The position numbers and the translations under genes are program-made. A stretch of 64,000 bases of DNA, taken from Atriophallophorus winterbourni. Its lineage: Eukaryota; Platyhelminthes; Trematoda; Plagiorchiida; Microphallidae. Under the pieces are notes generated by a model. The model was not told the DNA's origin and did no database searches. It saw only the letters and a list, made by a program, of their open reading frames with translations. The stretch covers positions 1-64,000 of the forward strand of contig JACCGJ010026004.1 in NCBI GenBank assembly GCA_013407085.1. Reading direction: 5' to 3'. Below, piece by piece: positions 21,401 to 31,434 of the stretch (its first letter is position 1; the number at the start of each line of letters is the position of its first letter).

Positions 21401-24400
21401 CCACCAGACAAGATCATCCATGTAAGCCATTGTGTTGAAATATATCAGAAGGACCTGGTTGACAAGTGTTGAGTCATCTTTGACGCCTGACAGTAATAGC
21501 CGCAAGGTCACTCAAGTTATCAACAATATTGGTTGACAATTGTATGTGACACTGTAGGACTTTCAGCCATGCAGTGGTAATATACACGGGGGTAAAATCG
21601 AACTCAACTCTGACCATAGATTCTATGTTAAAACCTGTTGGCCTACCACAATTGCCCCTCGGTTTTCCGGGCTGAGAAGTAATGCGGGATTACGACAGGT
21701 AAGGTTGTCATAGCCGGGGGTGGCAGTGGGGATAAGCTCCCACTGTCTATAAAATGCTCCCATATGGCGCGCGTCTCCAATGGCCTCTGACAACCAAGTC
21801 CAGTTTCTGGCCTGCACAAATGGCTCCCCGAGTCCAGCGGAACTGCTTCTACCAACAGGAGAAGGGGCGAGGGCGAGTGACTGGCGCCTGAAAACCAGTT
21901 TGCTTCGGGTAGATAAAGATCGTTATCTTGAGAGGGCATTTCATCTAGGGGAAGGAAAACCCTGATTTTCAACCTCCGCTGCCTTGCGGGATACCCGATC
22001 GGGGGAAAAGGCTTCGCGAGAAAACCCTGAGGAAAAATCTGGAACCGTTAGCTGGTGCACACCACTTCTTTCTGGCAACTCCCCGCTGCCTTGCAGGTCG
22101 CACTTGGTTGTGCAAAGACTAGAGAAGTTGACTCGAACAAACACCGAGTGGTGCTGGGGACGCCGCTTTGTACCCAAATTCCCAAGACTCTTAAAAAGCC
22201 GACAAATCTTCCAGGATGAGATAGTCGCACAAAAGCAAAAGCGAGGATATTGTATGCTGAACAAACGGGAATCTGCAGTCAACACACACGATAGAATTAA
22301 CATCCACAGAACGGAATCTTGCAAACTTGATGCGTATGCATGCATGAATTCACAAAACTGACTGAGGCAAAGTGCCACACAGTCACAGACCGCATGTGAG
22401 CTAAGATACTATCAGATTGCCAAGGCCTCGCGACAGATATGAGAAACGGAACTAGAGGCGGTCACAGTCCACCGACGTCATTCGTCCCACTACCTCGTGG
22501 ATGAAGACTATGTGCTAAAGGCTCGAAATACGAAATATCTCTTCAATGTAAACAACCGGGTAGAATCATGTTTTCGAAGAATGATTACTGCGAAGGAAGC
22601 AACGTTTAGCTATTCGTTTAATGGTGTGTAAACAAGCATTTCAGAAAGATGTCCGATCTTCCACTCTGTCCGGATTGCATTTTCTAACGTCACGACCAAG
22701 TGTTGTATGTATGTATGAAAGCACAAGCCTGATCCAGGCAAAGTGCCGTACAGTCAGAGACTGCACGTGGGCTGAGATACTGTCAGGTTGCCCAGGCCTA
22801 GACAGATATGAGGGGGAAATAGAGAAGTGTTGTAGGAAATGAAGGTAATTGTGTGCATGCGGCAAAATGGCTTATATAATGTCATGTAACCAAGGTTACA
22901 AGCAGCTAAAAGGCATATGTGGACGTTAAAAAAAGGCATACGTGAATGAATGAACATAAAATACGCAAAAAATAAAGTTGCTGGTAGAATGATTGAATGA
23001 ATCGAATCACAAGACTGAATCAAATGCAAAGTGCCACAAAGTCAGATACTGTCGGCTGAAAGTAGAGCTGAAAGTTTTTTCATTGTGGTTTAATCGTAGG
23101 GTAAAATTGGTAAAATGTGAGGCCATGAGATGTGGACATAGATAGGACTGTTTTCACAAGTAGACTGGCTTATAAGTTCCAAGTGGTATAAACGCTTGCT
23201 ATCGGTTAACCCATGAAAGGTTGTTGTACCATGGCAAAAAAAATCGATAACGCATAAGCAAACTAACCGAGGGTAAAACGAGGAGGGTCAAACGTCAAAC
23301 ACGTCAGTGAATTCACATAGGGAGCATCCGTTCGACGATCCACATCATCCTCCGGTCGAACGCGAAAATGATTCGCCACATTGAATGGCTCCAATTTCCA
23401 TATTGGCGTGCGACGCTCCCACGGAGAGATTAGCTGATCGTGGTCTTCGAGTTCGGTATCGACTGCTGGAATGGCGGGTCTCAAGTCGGCCCCAGAAGAA
23501 GAACGCCGGGACAGCGCCAGGTAGGCGGCTTGCGAGTTTGGTCGAATGCCAGCATGAAGAAGCGCAGATCGACGAAAGTCGAACTGGAACGCTTGGAGAA
23601 CGCAGTTCAATTTATGTTGGGTAACGTGACCTGGAGACGCGAGTGCAACCGTGGGAATGAGAAACAGATGGAAGCTGAAACAGTGGATTGTTAGAAAGAA
23701 CAGAATTCGGGCGCTTTCCTGTCACATATACATTCTGCTGTTTGTACTCAGCATGTAGGGACAGCGCGACCGAGCTCCGCGTGTCTAGAATTTGTGTCGA
23801 AATAACAGGCAAAGTTGCAGTTCGGAGCATACGTGGATGTTACTTGATGCATAAGCTATAAAAAATATCGAAAGTTGTACGTGTTGGTATGTATGAAAGC
23901 ACAAGGCTGATCTAGGCAAAGTGCCGCACAGTAAGAAACTGCACGTGGGCTAAGATATTGTCAGGTTACCCAGGCCTAGACAGATATGAGGGGGAAATAG
24001 AAATGATTTAAGCTTGAGGCTACATGAAACAAAGATCTTTACACACATCGCTGTTTGCACTGAATGGCTCACGTTTGAGGGCAGCACTACATCTTAGGTA
24101 GGATGCCGAGTCTTTGGAATCACCAGCACAAGCTTTTCGACAGCCGTAGACGGAAATCGTTTCGCTGTTTGGGGCTTGTCCTCCGTACGAAGCCCAAACA
24201 GCCAAACGCTCTATACCTTGACTGGTATAGACAGGAGAATAGAGGCTGGTTATCCATTCACTCGGAAGACAGATTTGAGGAGGCTTATTGCTGGTCTAAC
24301 TACGGTTGGACGGGCGCTCTTTCCTAGGTGAGGTGCAAGTGTTGCAGAGAGTGTATGGATCGGCACCCTGGCAAAAAATCGAGAGGAACGAAGAAACGCA

Positions 24401-25503
24401 ACACTTCCATCTCCTTTGAAACATATGGGAAAAGAATTTTCGTTGCTGTTTTACTTTTCTCTCTTTCACTATTAACTGTGCCCTTTGTTTATACGATGGT
24501 AACAAATATATTTCTAATTTGAAGGTAGGTAGTATGTTTGTATGTATGTCTAAAAGCACAAGTCTAATCCAGGCAAACTGCCGCACATTCATGGACTACA
24601 CGTGGGTTAGTATACTGCCACACCGATACACATATGAAGAACGAAAACAAAATAGACACTCAACGTGGCTCCAAGGCACAGACCGTAAGACAGAATTCGC
24701 TCGCATGGTTGAATAAGAAAATCGGTGCATATTATACAAGCAAATGTACTAATTAGTGATTTTAGGTCGTACATGCAACGCGGTACTAAATATCGATTGC
24801 CCCGATTGTAAGTTGCATGGCCATCGAGCATTCGGTACTTGTGTCATGCTGTTCATCATGATGATGATAACTATGCGATTTGACAGGAACAGCCTTTGAA
24901 TTCTCGTGGTTTCATTATAAGAAAAGAAACTTACGCCAGGAACTCCTGATGAGGGTAGAGCTCGAAGCTACTCCATCGGTAGAAGCTCGACCAAGAACAC
25001 CAGATAAATGATACGTCTTTAACCAATTCTGACGGGCGAATTGAGTAGCATGATTGCAAATGCCACTGTCTCCTACACCGAAAACTACAAAAAGTATCAC
25101 AACACAAACGAGTTTACCTTGAACGCCGGAGCTTAAATCGTCTAACGGATCAACGGGATGCAAAGCAAAGTCACCGGGATAGAAACGTCGCCCTAAAACT
25201 AGCATACAGATAAACGGTTTGAAGAATACACGAACTTGCCCAACTCATTGTCTACAATGTCTGGTAGGGTGGCTATGGTCAATCGATTTTCGTCAGAAGT
25301 ACGCGTGATAAAGGTACGAACGCGTTTAGGCTCCTTGGGGAGATCATTGAAATCTAACGTTAGTAGTATGAAAGAGTGCACGGCAAACCTGAGGCAAACT
25401 GTTTCTTAATAAGCTTGATGAATCTGTCGATATTCGTGTTTGGTGGTTTGTAAACTGTAAACAGCCCATCGAGTAGGTTGTAAAGGTCTATTCGACGCAG
25501 CAT
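18418..25503 (-). CDS. TRUB2: TRUB2-like mitochondrial tRNA/mRNA pseudouridine synthase, complete
   Basis: Six minus-strand exons chain in phase to 404 aa plus stop: 25503-25389, 25353-25240, 25198-25118 (or 25192-25118), 25084-24935, 23630-23268 and 18809-18418. The start is LDGLFTVYKPP, the TruB-family N-terminal block. DPLDDLSSGVQ (about residues 93-103) aligns with the catalytic RLD..ASGVL motif, so Asp96 is the likely nucleophile. Then come WLKTYHLSGVLGRASTD (KDY..RG.LG.AT), HVTQHKLNCVLQAFQF and SLTCLTFDPPRFTLEIQVAQ. Human TRUB2 is about 330 aa; this copy has an insertion in exon 5 and a longer C-terminus. TRUB2 pseudouridylates mitochondrial mRNA. The G after KPP is Asn here. Introns 1-3 are 35, 41 (or 47) and 33 nt; intron 2 needs a GC-AG border. 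Intron 5 is 4.5 kb of repeats. A TTACAG lies 9 nt before the ATG and could be a spliced-leader acceptor. Confidence 0.85.
18905..19290 (+). mobile_element. RTE-1 3' end fragment
   Basis: It matches the 3' end of the RTE element at 38293-40829 (GATCGTATTCCCAAAGGTTT and AATCGGACTGTTTAGTCATT) with internal deletions and many substitutions. It lies within the last intron of the TRUB2-like gene. Confidence 0.7.
19315..19413 (-). repeat. SINE-A copy, 5' half
   Basis: Reverse complement of the SINE-A head: AAGCACAAGCCTGATCCAGA, AGTCAGAGACTGCACGTGGG and CTGTCAGGTTGCTCAGACC. Confidence 0.82.
19420..19800 (-). other. Unidentified open region in a TRUB2-like intron
   Basis: Two overlapping minus frames are open over about 250 nt each. 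One reads FTPSEERRFHEKQSSSVGLP GFLGILGEIVEVL, the other RLDYQDFWVFWARSLRSSHG and later LYTWQIYCECIRNEALDCLI LLKDNEHPEAH. I recognise neither. It is not needed for the TRUB2-like frame, whose exons 5 and 6 join in phase without it. It may be a transposon piece or an exon of a nested gene. Confidence 0.25.
19842..20053 (+). repeat. SINE-A copy, near full length
   Basis: It spans GTATGAGATTACAAGCCTGATCC to GCACGATGGCACATCCGTGC, with all central words present in diverged form. Confidence 0.85.
20105..20607 (+). mobile_element. RP-T retroposon with 9-bp target duplication
   Basis: The 9-bp repeat ATACACATG flanks 20114-20598 (at 20105-20113 and 20599-20607). The element contains CCCTATAAAAAGCCAC at about 20158, the words shared in inverted orientation with 16797-17265, and the 3' words TTGTACATCTCATTGTTTAT and CTGTATCAGATTGTGC before an ATAATAATA tail. 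The tail and target duplication show mobilisation by a LINE-type machinery. I see no open reading frame, so it is non-autonomous or a 3' fragment. Confidence 0.8.
20608..20956. other. No feature recognised (TRUB2-like intron)
   Basis: I found no exon or repeat word of the families defined here. Confidence 0.4.
20957..21105 (+). repeat. SINE-A copy, diverged
   Basis: GTACGTATGAAAGTACAAGC and GGATCCAGGCAAAGTGCCGC are clear. The middle is diverged and the copy ends at GCATGCAGCTCC. Confidence 0.75.
21106..21639. other. No feature recognised (TRUB2-like intron)
   Basis: No supported gene or family repeat. Confidence 0.4.
21640..22240 (+). repeat. SINE-R copy, longest in the window
   Basis: Plus orientation, ending in GAGATAGTCGCACAAAAGC, the 3' tail shared with RTE-3. 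The part 21840-21965 matches the reverse complement of about 240-400 (CCAGTTTGC TTCGGG, GGGCATTTCATCT). 22090-22200 matches the core GTCGCACTTGGTTGTGC and GGTGCTGGGGACGCCGC. Frames across it differ between copies, so it is non-coding. Confidence 0.75.
22332..22480 (+). repeat. SINE-A copy, diverged
   Basis: GTATGCATGCATGAATTCACAA and GAGGCAAAGTGCCACACAGT identify the family. It ends within the first half after CCAAGGCCTCG. Confidence 0.72.
22705..22815 (+). repeat. SINE-A copy, 5' half
   Basis: Very close to consensus: GTATGTATGTATGAAAGCAC, GATCCAGGCAAAGTGCCG and CCCAGGCCTAGACAGATATG. Confidence 0.88.
23005..23055 (+). repeat. SINE-A head fragment
   Basis: ATCACAAGACTGAATCAAATGC and AAAGTGCCACAAAGTCAG match the family start. 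The remainder is lost. Confidence 0.5.
23886..24003 (+). repeat. SINE-A copy, 5' half (TRUB2-like intron 4)
   Basis: GTATGTATGAAAGCACAAGG, CACGTGGGCTAAGATATTG and CCCAGGCCTAGACAG. It lies in intron 4, between exons at 24935 and 23630. Confidence 0.85.
24530..24625 (+). repeat. SINE-A copy, truncated (TRUB2-like intron 4)
   Basis: GTATGTTTGTATGTATG precedes AAAAGCACAAGTCTAATCC and ACACGTGGGTTAGTATACTG. Confidence 0.78.
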
Positions 25504-25689
25504 GCAAGGTGTCTGTAAGTCGGAAATAAAATATATTTAAGCTTAATAGAGGTAGATACCGGTTAAGAAACTATTAGATAAATGTAAAAAACGGTGAACG
25601 CAAACTGATAATAGATATGAATATAGAGAATCAGCATAGTGCATTTCGAGTATAAGTCCAGGGTATTCGATATCTATTGCACGGATGTG
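25504..25689. other. Upstream flank of the TRUB2-like gene
   Basis: AT-rich, with no clear promoter motif. On the minus strand TTATTTCCGACTTACAG ends 9 nt before the start codon. This could be a spliced-leader trans-splice acceptor, which flatworms use, or the end of an upstream 5' UTR intron. Confidence 0.35.
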
Positions 25690-25925
25690 TAATCGTACAG
25701 TACTTATGTGCTGTGCGGCTAACACCGTGCTAAATTGATTGGCCATCGGTGGTGAGCTGCATGCTGAAACAGGCTGGAGTCTCACTACCATTTCTATTTT
25801 CTTTCTCATATCTGTCTAGGCCTGGGCAGCCTGACAGTATCTTAGCCCACGTGCAGTCTCTGACTGAAGAAAGAAGAAAGAAAGAAAGAAGAAGGAAAAA
25901 TGGCACTTTGCCTGGATCAGAACTG
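25690..25925 (-). repeat. SINE-A copy with a GAAA-rich patch
   Basis: Near full-length minus copy from CAGTACTTATGTGCTGTGCGG to GGCACTTTGCCTGGATCAG. The expected TGTGCGGCA around 25865 is replaced by a GAAGAAAGAAGAAAGAAAG type run at 25864-25899. Confidence 0.85.
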
Positions 25926-26006
25926 CTCAACGGCAGTCTTCAAGAGTTTTTGCTTAATCGTGTATGTAGATAAAAGGACTGCCGAGGAAAGCATGTTATG
26001 CTGCAG

Positions 26007-26131
26007 GGCAGTGTACGAGTGCCCAGATTCTTTCGGAGTTATGCTTGAAAACATCCGCTACTACCGTGATTGTTTCGTAGGAAGCACAGGAGTCAATGGA
26101 AGATGAGAGAGTTCTCATCACCGAAAGGTGA
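26007..26131 (+). repeat. Hairpin module (CCAGATTCTTTCGG ... TCACC/GGTGA)
   Basis: GTGCCCAGATTCTTTCGGAG is followed about 100 nt later by the hairpin TCACC-GAAA-GGTGA (26118-26131). Relatives are at 28805-28931, 34157-34300 and 35063-35190, with a weaker one near 42000-42075. The role is unknown. Most copies sit beside CR1-like remnants and could belong to their untranslated regions. Confidence 0.5.
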
Positions 26132-26284
26132 GCGTTAATGCAATACCGCATGTCCAATCGATTGAAAAGATGATGGACAGCAGTCGATTTCAACAAAAAC
26201 GTTTTTCGGTGTTTCAAAAAGGGTACACACTGTTTTTGTTTTTAGTCAGAAAATGGGAGATTGATTACTATGAGTAATATTAGA

Positions 26285-27800
26285 ATGAGTGCTTGTCTTC
26301 GTTCGTCCAGGGTATGTTTGAACGCAGCTACTAAAGCTACCGAGACTAGTACTTAGGGGAGTGAGTTCTACGCATTTACTGCGTGGATGCTAAAGTAGCG
26401 CGTTCTAGTTTCTTGCCTAGTATGCTGCTTACTTAGCTTCAGACTGTGCCCACGTGTGCCAACCAAAGAAGAGAACCGAGATAAGTAATCTTAATTCCTT
26501 GACAATCGGCGAGCTTCTATACCATGTTTAGCTTCATCTGCACCCAAATGATCAGATTATATGCCAGATCATCATCTAGCAACGGCCCCAAGACTGAGTC
26601 CTGAGGAACCCCATTTGTTATATGCGCACATACGCAGTACGTATCATCCACCTTGACGGTAAAGGAACGATCACTGAATAATGCGCGGATCCAGCCCAGT
26701 AAGGGCCCAGAGACAGCATGGCTGAGATTTTCAGAAGCAAGAGCGTGTTTGACTGAATCGAATGCTTTATTAAAATCGAGATAGAAAACTTCTACCGTTA
26801 TACCATCACCCATCCTCTTAGTGACCTCGTTTAGAAAGCACAAGTTAATCGGACATGACTTGTCTTTTAGAGATTCGTGTTGTGTGGTATTTAGGAAAGA
26901 ATGTTTGATTAGGTATCCACAGATTTAGTCGCGGATCAACCTTTCATTAACCATACTTAATACACTAGTGAGTCTAACCGAGCGGTAATTTTTGACAATC
27001 GAAGAAGCTCCTTCTTAATGGACAGGCATCAGAACGGCTGTTCCCGCATCTAAAGAAAGCAAGTTCTAAAAAGTTTTGTGATCGGCGCAGCTAGTCTGAT
27101 GGCTAGCGAGCGAATCATTCATGGATGGATGTTATCGGGACCTGCCGACTTGTTTTATGCTAGGTTGGCCAATATACGCTCCACACAATGAAGTAATGGC
27201 GCAGAGATGTTCGAGTTAACATCTAGACGTTGAAAATGCAACAAAAACAAGTAAGTATTGCCTGAGCTTCAAATGACGGTAGAGCCATAGTCTCCTATTC
27301 CTCTTCGTGTTGAGCCTTTAGATTGAACGTAGCTGTGGTATCGTTGCGGATGAGCATTGTCCTGTTTGGCGAGTCTCCTTTCGAAAAAGGATTTAGCGGC
27401 ACGTATCTTGGAAGCTGCGGTATTCGGCGATTCCTTGTAACGGACCCCAGTCCCACATGAGGGAGCAAGGTTGTAACGCCTCCTTCTTGCGTTACGATAA
27501 CGTACGCTACGGGAGACTGTGGCTGAGCACCGCTGAAGTTTACCCTTTTGTGAACGGGTACTCGATGAGCGGATTCTTCCTGAAGTTGAAGGGTGTTGCT
27601 GTTGATCTGCCTTCACATTCTATCCACATGGTCCATGCTTTGCCATGGGAGTAGCGCTACTGCCCATAGTAGGGCTGCAAGGTCGATCCTATGACAGCAT
27701 CGATATAGCTCAACTGAGGGGGTACCAAAAGACAAGATTAACTCGGGGACTAACACTACATGGTCGCTCTTTCCTAACGGTGGCCGAAAGACCAAATATT
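26285..27800 (-). pseudogene. CR1-like element remnant (linker, RT core, C-terminus)
   Basis: The minus strand reads, from 27795 down, a linker (FRPPLGKSDHVVLVPELILS, later NVQSK..TRRGIGD-like stretch). Next comes an RT core with TVEVFYLDFNKAFDSVKHAL and ITNGVPQDSVLGPLL (Gly to Asp in the usual GVPQGSVLGPLL), then a C-terminal part near 26285-26515. The FADD region is deleted between 26530 and 26515. The frame is broken several times. The same family occurs at 29035-30130, 31435-32600 and 35346-36260. Confidence 0.7.
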
Positions 27801-28804
27801 CTATACCGCTGTTATGATTGAATCACGCAAACACCGAGTTAGAAAGACTGATTTCCTGAAAATTAGGCTTTATTCAATTCACAATTAAGGTAGTATATCA
27901 GCAAAATAGAGTACAGGATTAAGAGAAGAATAATGAACAAAACGTGATCATGATATTCTCGCCCGCTGGTTTTTAATAAATGTAGCGTTTTTGTGATAGC
28001 ATGAGGAAAGGATGAGTTGGATTGGAATGAGTTTTCAAGTACCGAATGGTATGATTACGTATAGATCAGATCTGCTAGCTGCGCAAATTGTAATGGTGAA
28101 CTCTTTGTTGCTTTTCAATATACTCAGAAAGTTTTCTCTGTGTTGATGGTGAACTAGGTAAAATTTTAGAATCCGGGGCGAGTGTTTCATCAGCTTCAGT
28201 CTTTTGGAGATGAGCATTTGAATGATTTTCGGGAATTCCATGGACACTTAACAAAGGAGAGTAATCTGCTTCATAACCAGCTGGAGCCAGGTGACGAAGG
28301 GCTGCTGTATCTTCCCGACCGTCTGGTAAGCGAACATGAGTGCATTGAGGTTTGCATTCTAATAATTCTAGTTATTTGAATCGGAAGAGTTATGCCTAAT
28401 ACGGAATGGAGGGTTGTCTAGCTTCACGTGAAGTTTTTCTAGGGTTGTTTTGGCGTTATGCTTAGCCCTAGCCAGGATCCACCACGTATTTAAATTCAAC
28501 CAGGATCGGTCAAGAGTGGTTACCCATCCTCCACCTTCCTACACGGTGGACTCGCACTGTGGGAAGAGAAGGCTTCAAACCCACCATTCGGATAAGACCT
28601 CAGATACACCTGCGATCAAAATCTCTGCGAGACTTGGACTCCTTAATAAAGGATTCCACTCAGTTAAAAACTAGTACATTTCGAATTCTCGATTTTGAGG
28701 CTGAGGAATTGCTGTGAACTCAATGCTCCTGACCACTTTTTGCTGCAGGTCAGTTCACTTTAGTTTGCATAGGACAGTAAGTGGCTAACGAGCCAATCAA
28801 GTGT
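27801..28804. other. No feature recognised
   Basis: AT-rich to 28440, then moderate GC. No exon or family repeat could be supported. Confidence 0.4.
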
Positions 28805-28931
28805 CCAGATTTCTTTCGGTGGAATGCAACAGAAGAGCACCCACCACTTTAAACAATATCTTCACATTTGTTGTCTGTTATGAGAGTAAACTGGAATGCA
28901 ACAGAAAAACTCTCCTCACCAAGAGGTGAGG
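28805..28931 (+). repeat. Hairpin module copy
   Basis: GTCCAGATTTCTTTCGGTGG, then CCTCACC-AAGA-GGTGAGG at 28914-28931, a 7-bp stem. Confidence 0.5.
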
Positions 28932-29034
28932 TGAGATATTAGTGCGCTTCGAAGACAACATGAAGATCATACCAACTATTCAATTATGGATAAATATCAG
29001 GAAATAAAGAAGGCGACACAGTCGAGTCCCTTCT

Positions 29035-30130
29035 TTAAACCCGTACCGAAGTAGAACAAACAACTTCTTTAGGAAGACGATTCCAGTAATTTACTACACT
29101 TTCACTAAAAAAGCACTTACGAACATTAGACCTGATAAGTCGCTTGGTCAGTTTTAATGGGTGGCCTCGAGTACCCACACTTGGCGCGATAGCATACATT
29201 TCACTTGGATGAACAGTACTGAAACCTGTCATGATTTTGAAGGTTTCAATGAGGTCCACACGAATCCGACTTCTTTTCAGTGAGAAGAGATCTAGACTCA
29301 GCAATCGATCCGCATACGACCTACCTGATTGCCTTTCAGTCATACAGTATTTTAGACGTGGCCTTACTATTGCTTTGTGGAGGGGTAACAGCACCTCAGC
29401 TTTTCTGTATGTGAGGGCTGAACCTGGTCGTTGAAGTTCTTTCCTGGCTCTTTGACCTACAGCGGCACATTGGTCGTCCAACTTGAAGTTTTCGGGACTA
29501 TGATTCCTAAGTCCTTAGTAGATTTTACAATAAGGAACTCCGTGTAGGCTGATGGCATAGAGATAATCATGTTACCTGCCAGTGTAGAGAGCAAGTGATT
29601 CTTCACTACGTTAAGGTGAAGTTCCCACTTGATAGCCCGTCTCGTCACAGCTTCTACGTCATTTATCAGATCAGAGTTTTCTAGCCTACCGATAATCATT
29701 AGTCGTCAGCAAACATATAACAGGATGAGACCATTTGGTTTGCTAGATCCTCAGGTCGCACTTGGTTGTGCAAAGGCGAGAAGCTGATTCGAACAACGCC
29801 GAGTGGTGCTGGGGACGCCGTTGTAACCAAAATTCCAAAGAATCTTAATTGAAGCCGACTCATCCAGAGAGATAGTCGCACAAAAGTAGTAGATTTAATG
29901 AGAAAGGAACATAAACGGCCCCAAGACTGAGCCCTAGAGAACCCCACTCGTTATATGTGCGCATGCGGAGTAGGTATCATCTACCCTGACAATAAAGGAA
30001 CGGTAGACCTCCAGATACTCCTGTGGCTGAGAGTTTGACTGTGGTTGACTGAATCAAAATCCTAACTAAAGTCAAGATAGCAGTCTTCTACCGCTATACC
30101 ATCATCCATGCTCTTAGTGACCTGGTTTAG
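29035..30130 (-). pseudogene. CR1-like RT remnant, interrupted by SINE-R
   Basis: From the right, the minus strand reads an RT piece (YLDFS at 30062-30080), then GFSRAQSWGRLCSFLIKS. SINE-R interrupts at 29757-29888. It resumes with EDLANQMVSSCYMFADD, then NDVEAVTRRAIKWELHL and the C-terminus FKIMTGFSTVHPSEM, RGHPLKLTKRLIRSNVRKCF, SVVNYWNRLPKEVV. The catalytic FADD is retained at about 29700, but the copy is frameshifted. Confidence 0.75.
29757..29888 (+). repeat. SINE-R 3' end inserted in a CR1-like remnant
   Basis: It begins GGTCGCACTTGGTTGTGC and ends GAGATAGTCGCACAAAAGT. The CR1-like reading resumes on both sides (FLIKS and EDLANQ). A short TAGAT repeat at the two borders may be the target duplication. 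Confidence 0.7.
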
Positions 30131-30177
30131 AAAGCACAAGTTAGTCAGACATGACCTACATTTTAGGAATCCGTGTT

Positions 30178-30397
30178 GTGCATCATCATTATCAACATCA
30201 TGAAGCACAAGTCTGGAGCAGGACAATGTGCCAAGCAATATGAGGCAGGAAAAGCAGATAAGCAAGCCCGTGAAAAAAGGGAAAGCAGGCAAGCGCAATA
30301 TGCAAAAGCAAATGCGCAAAAACCAGCCTGTTTTTGTAGTTTCACTGCATGCGATTTTGTGATGTTTTGTTTTGTTTTTTATAAAAATAATACCGGA
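30178..30397 (+). repeat. Repeat family with CATGAAGCACAAGTCTGGAG head
   Basis: Shares ATGAAGCACAAGTCTGGAG, GCCAAGCA, GCAATATGCAAAA and GCCTGTTTTTGTAGTTTCAC TGCATGC with 54262-54390. The right side abuts the RTE-2 copy. Confidence 0.6.
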
Positions 30398-31430
30398 TAA
30401 AAAATTATGACACATAATAAAGTACACTACCGCCACTGACTTCGGTTTTCAGCCATATCTCGCAAGGTTTCCAGCCAACTGTTAGGCGGAGCTTTTGGAC
30501 CCCACCCAGAAACGAATACGCCCAACTGAGCCTGGCGCTACAGTGAGTTTCTTCATCCCAACGCGCCACGTCATAGACTGGCCCCCCGATTGTTTCTCCC
30601 AGCTTCTGCCAGGCTCTGCGAATAAGGCGCGGTACGGTAAACAGTGAGTAGGCATTCTTAGAACATGTCCCAACCATCGTAAGCGAGCAAGCATCAGCAT
30701 TTCTCTCAGTCCGTGACCACCTGGGCTTAACACCCGCTTGCAGACATCTATATTTGTAACACGATGCTGCCACCGAATGCGAGCAATCCTACGCAGGCAA
30801 CGGGTGTCAAAAACAGAAAGACTACGGACATCTTCCGCTCGGAAACACCAGATTTCGCAGCCATAAAGTAGTGTAGCACGCACCACTGCGTTGTACAATC
30901 AGCCTTTAGTATGGAGTGAAACATCGCGTTGATGAGACAAGTGGTGAAGGTTAGCAAACGCTGCACCCGCTTTGCGAACACGATGTGAGATCTCTTTTTC
31001 GACACAACCGCCAGCAAAGATACAACTGCCAAGGTAAACAAAGCTGTCGACCAATTCAAGATTGACAGTTATGTTTGGAAGAGAGCCACTCTAATCCAGT
31101 TAAACTGCTTCAAAATGTTCTGCTCATCGCTCCATGCGCCTGTGCATGTTCAAAACTGGCAAATTATCTGCTTCGAGTATCAACTAACTGAGGTCTGGTC
31201 GCCCGCTTCCAGTAGTTCTGATGAGTTGGAACAATTTTCTGAAATTGCCAACAGCTGCCGCAGATTCCATTTCCGTAGCCTGCGAACTCCACCAACTTGC
31301 CCTGTCGGTTTTCGAACTGGAAACCAGTTTACGTTTAATAAGACTTCGTGACGCATCATGTATACTATCAGCAGAAAGCAACCGACGTTGGTCCATTAGT
31401 TGGAGAGAATTCGCAGCATTCAGTAGATAA
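30398..31430 (-). pseudogene. RTE-2 remnant with internal deletion
   Basis: The minus strand from 31396 gives a linker (LIKRKLVSSSKTDRASWWSS, ATEMESAAAVGNFRKLFQLI) typical of the region before the RT in RTE ORFs. After a deletion of the RT core it continues near 31090 (NLELVDSFVYLGSCI, RKAGAAFANLHHLSHQR), then LLYGCEIWCFRAEDVRSLSV, CLRRIARIRWQHRVTN and RLRWLGHVLRMPTHCLP. Confidence 0.72.
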
Positions 31431-31434
31431 TTTT

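Noticed and set aside
25193..25215. A 17- or 23-nt GT-AG intron in the TRUB2-like gene
   Set aside because: It would keep the frame, but it is shorter than any neighbour and has no room for a branch point. The 41/47-nt GC-AG intron with a GCAAGT donor fits better.
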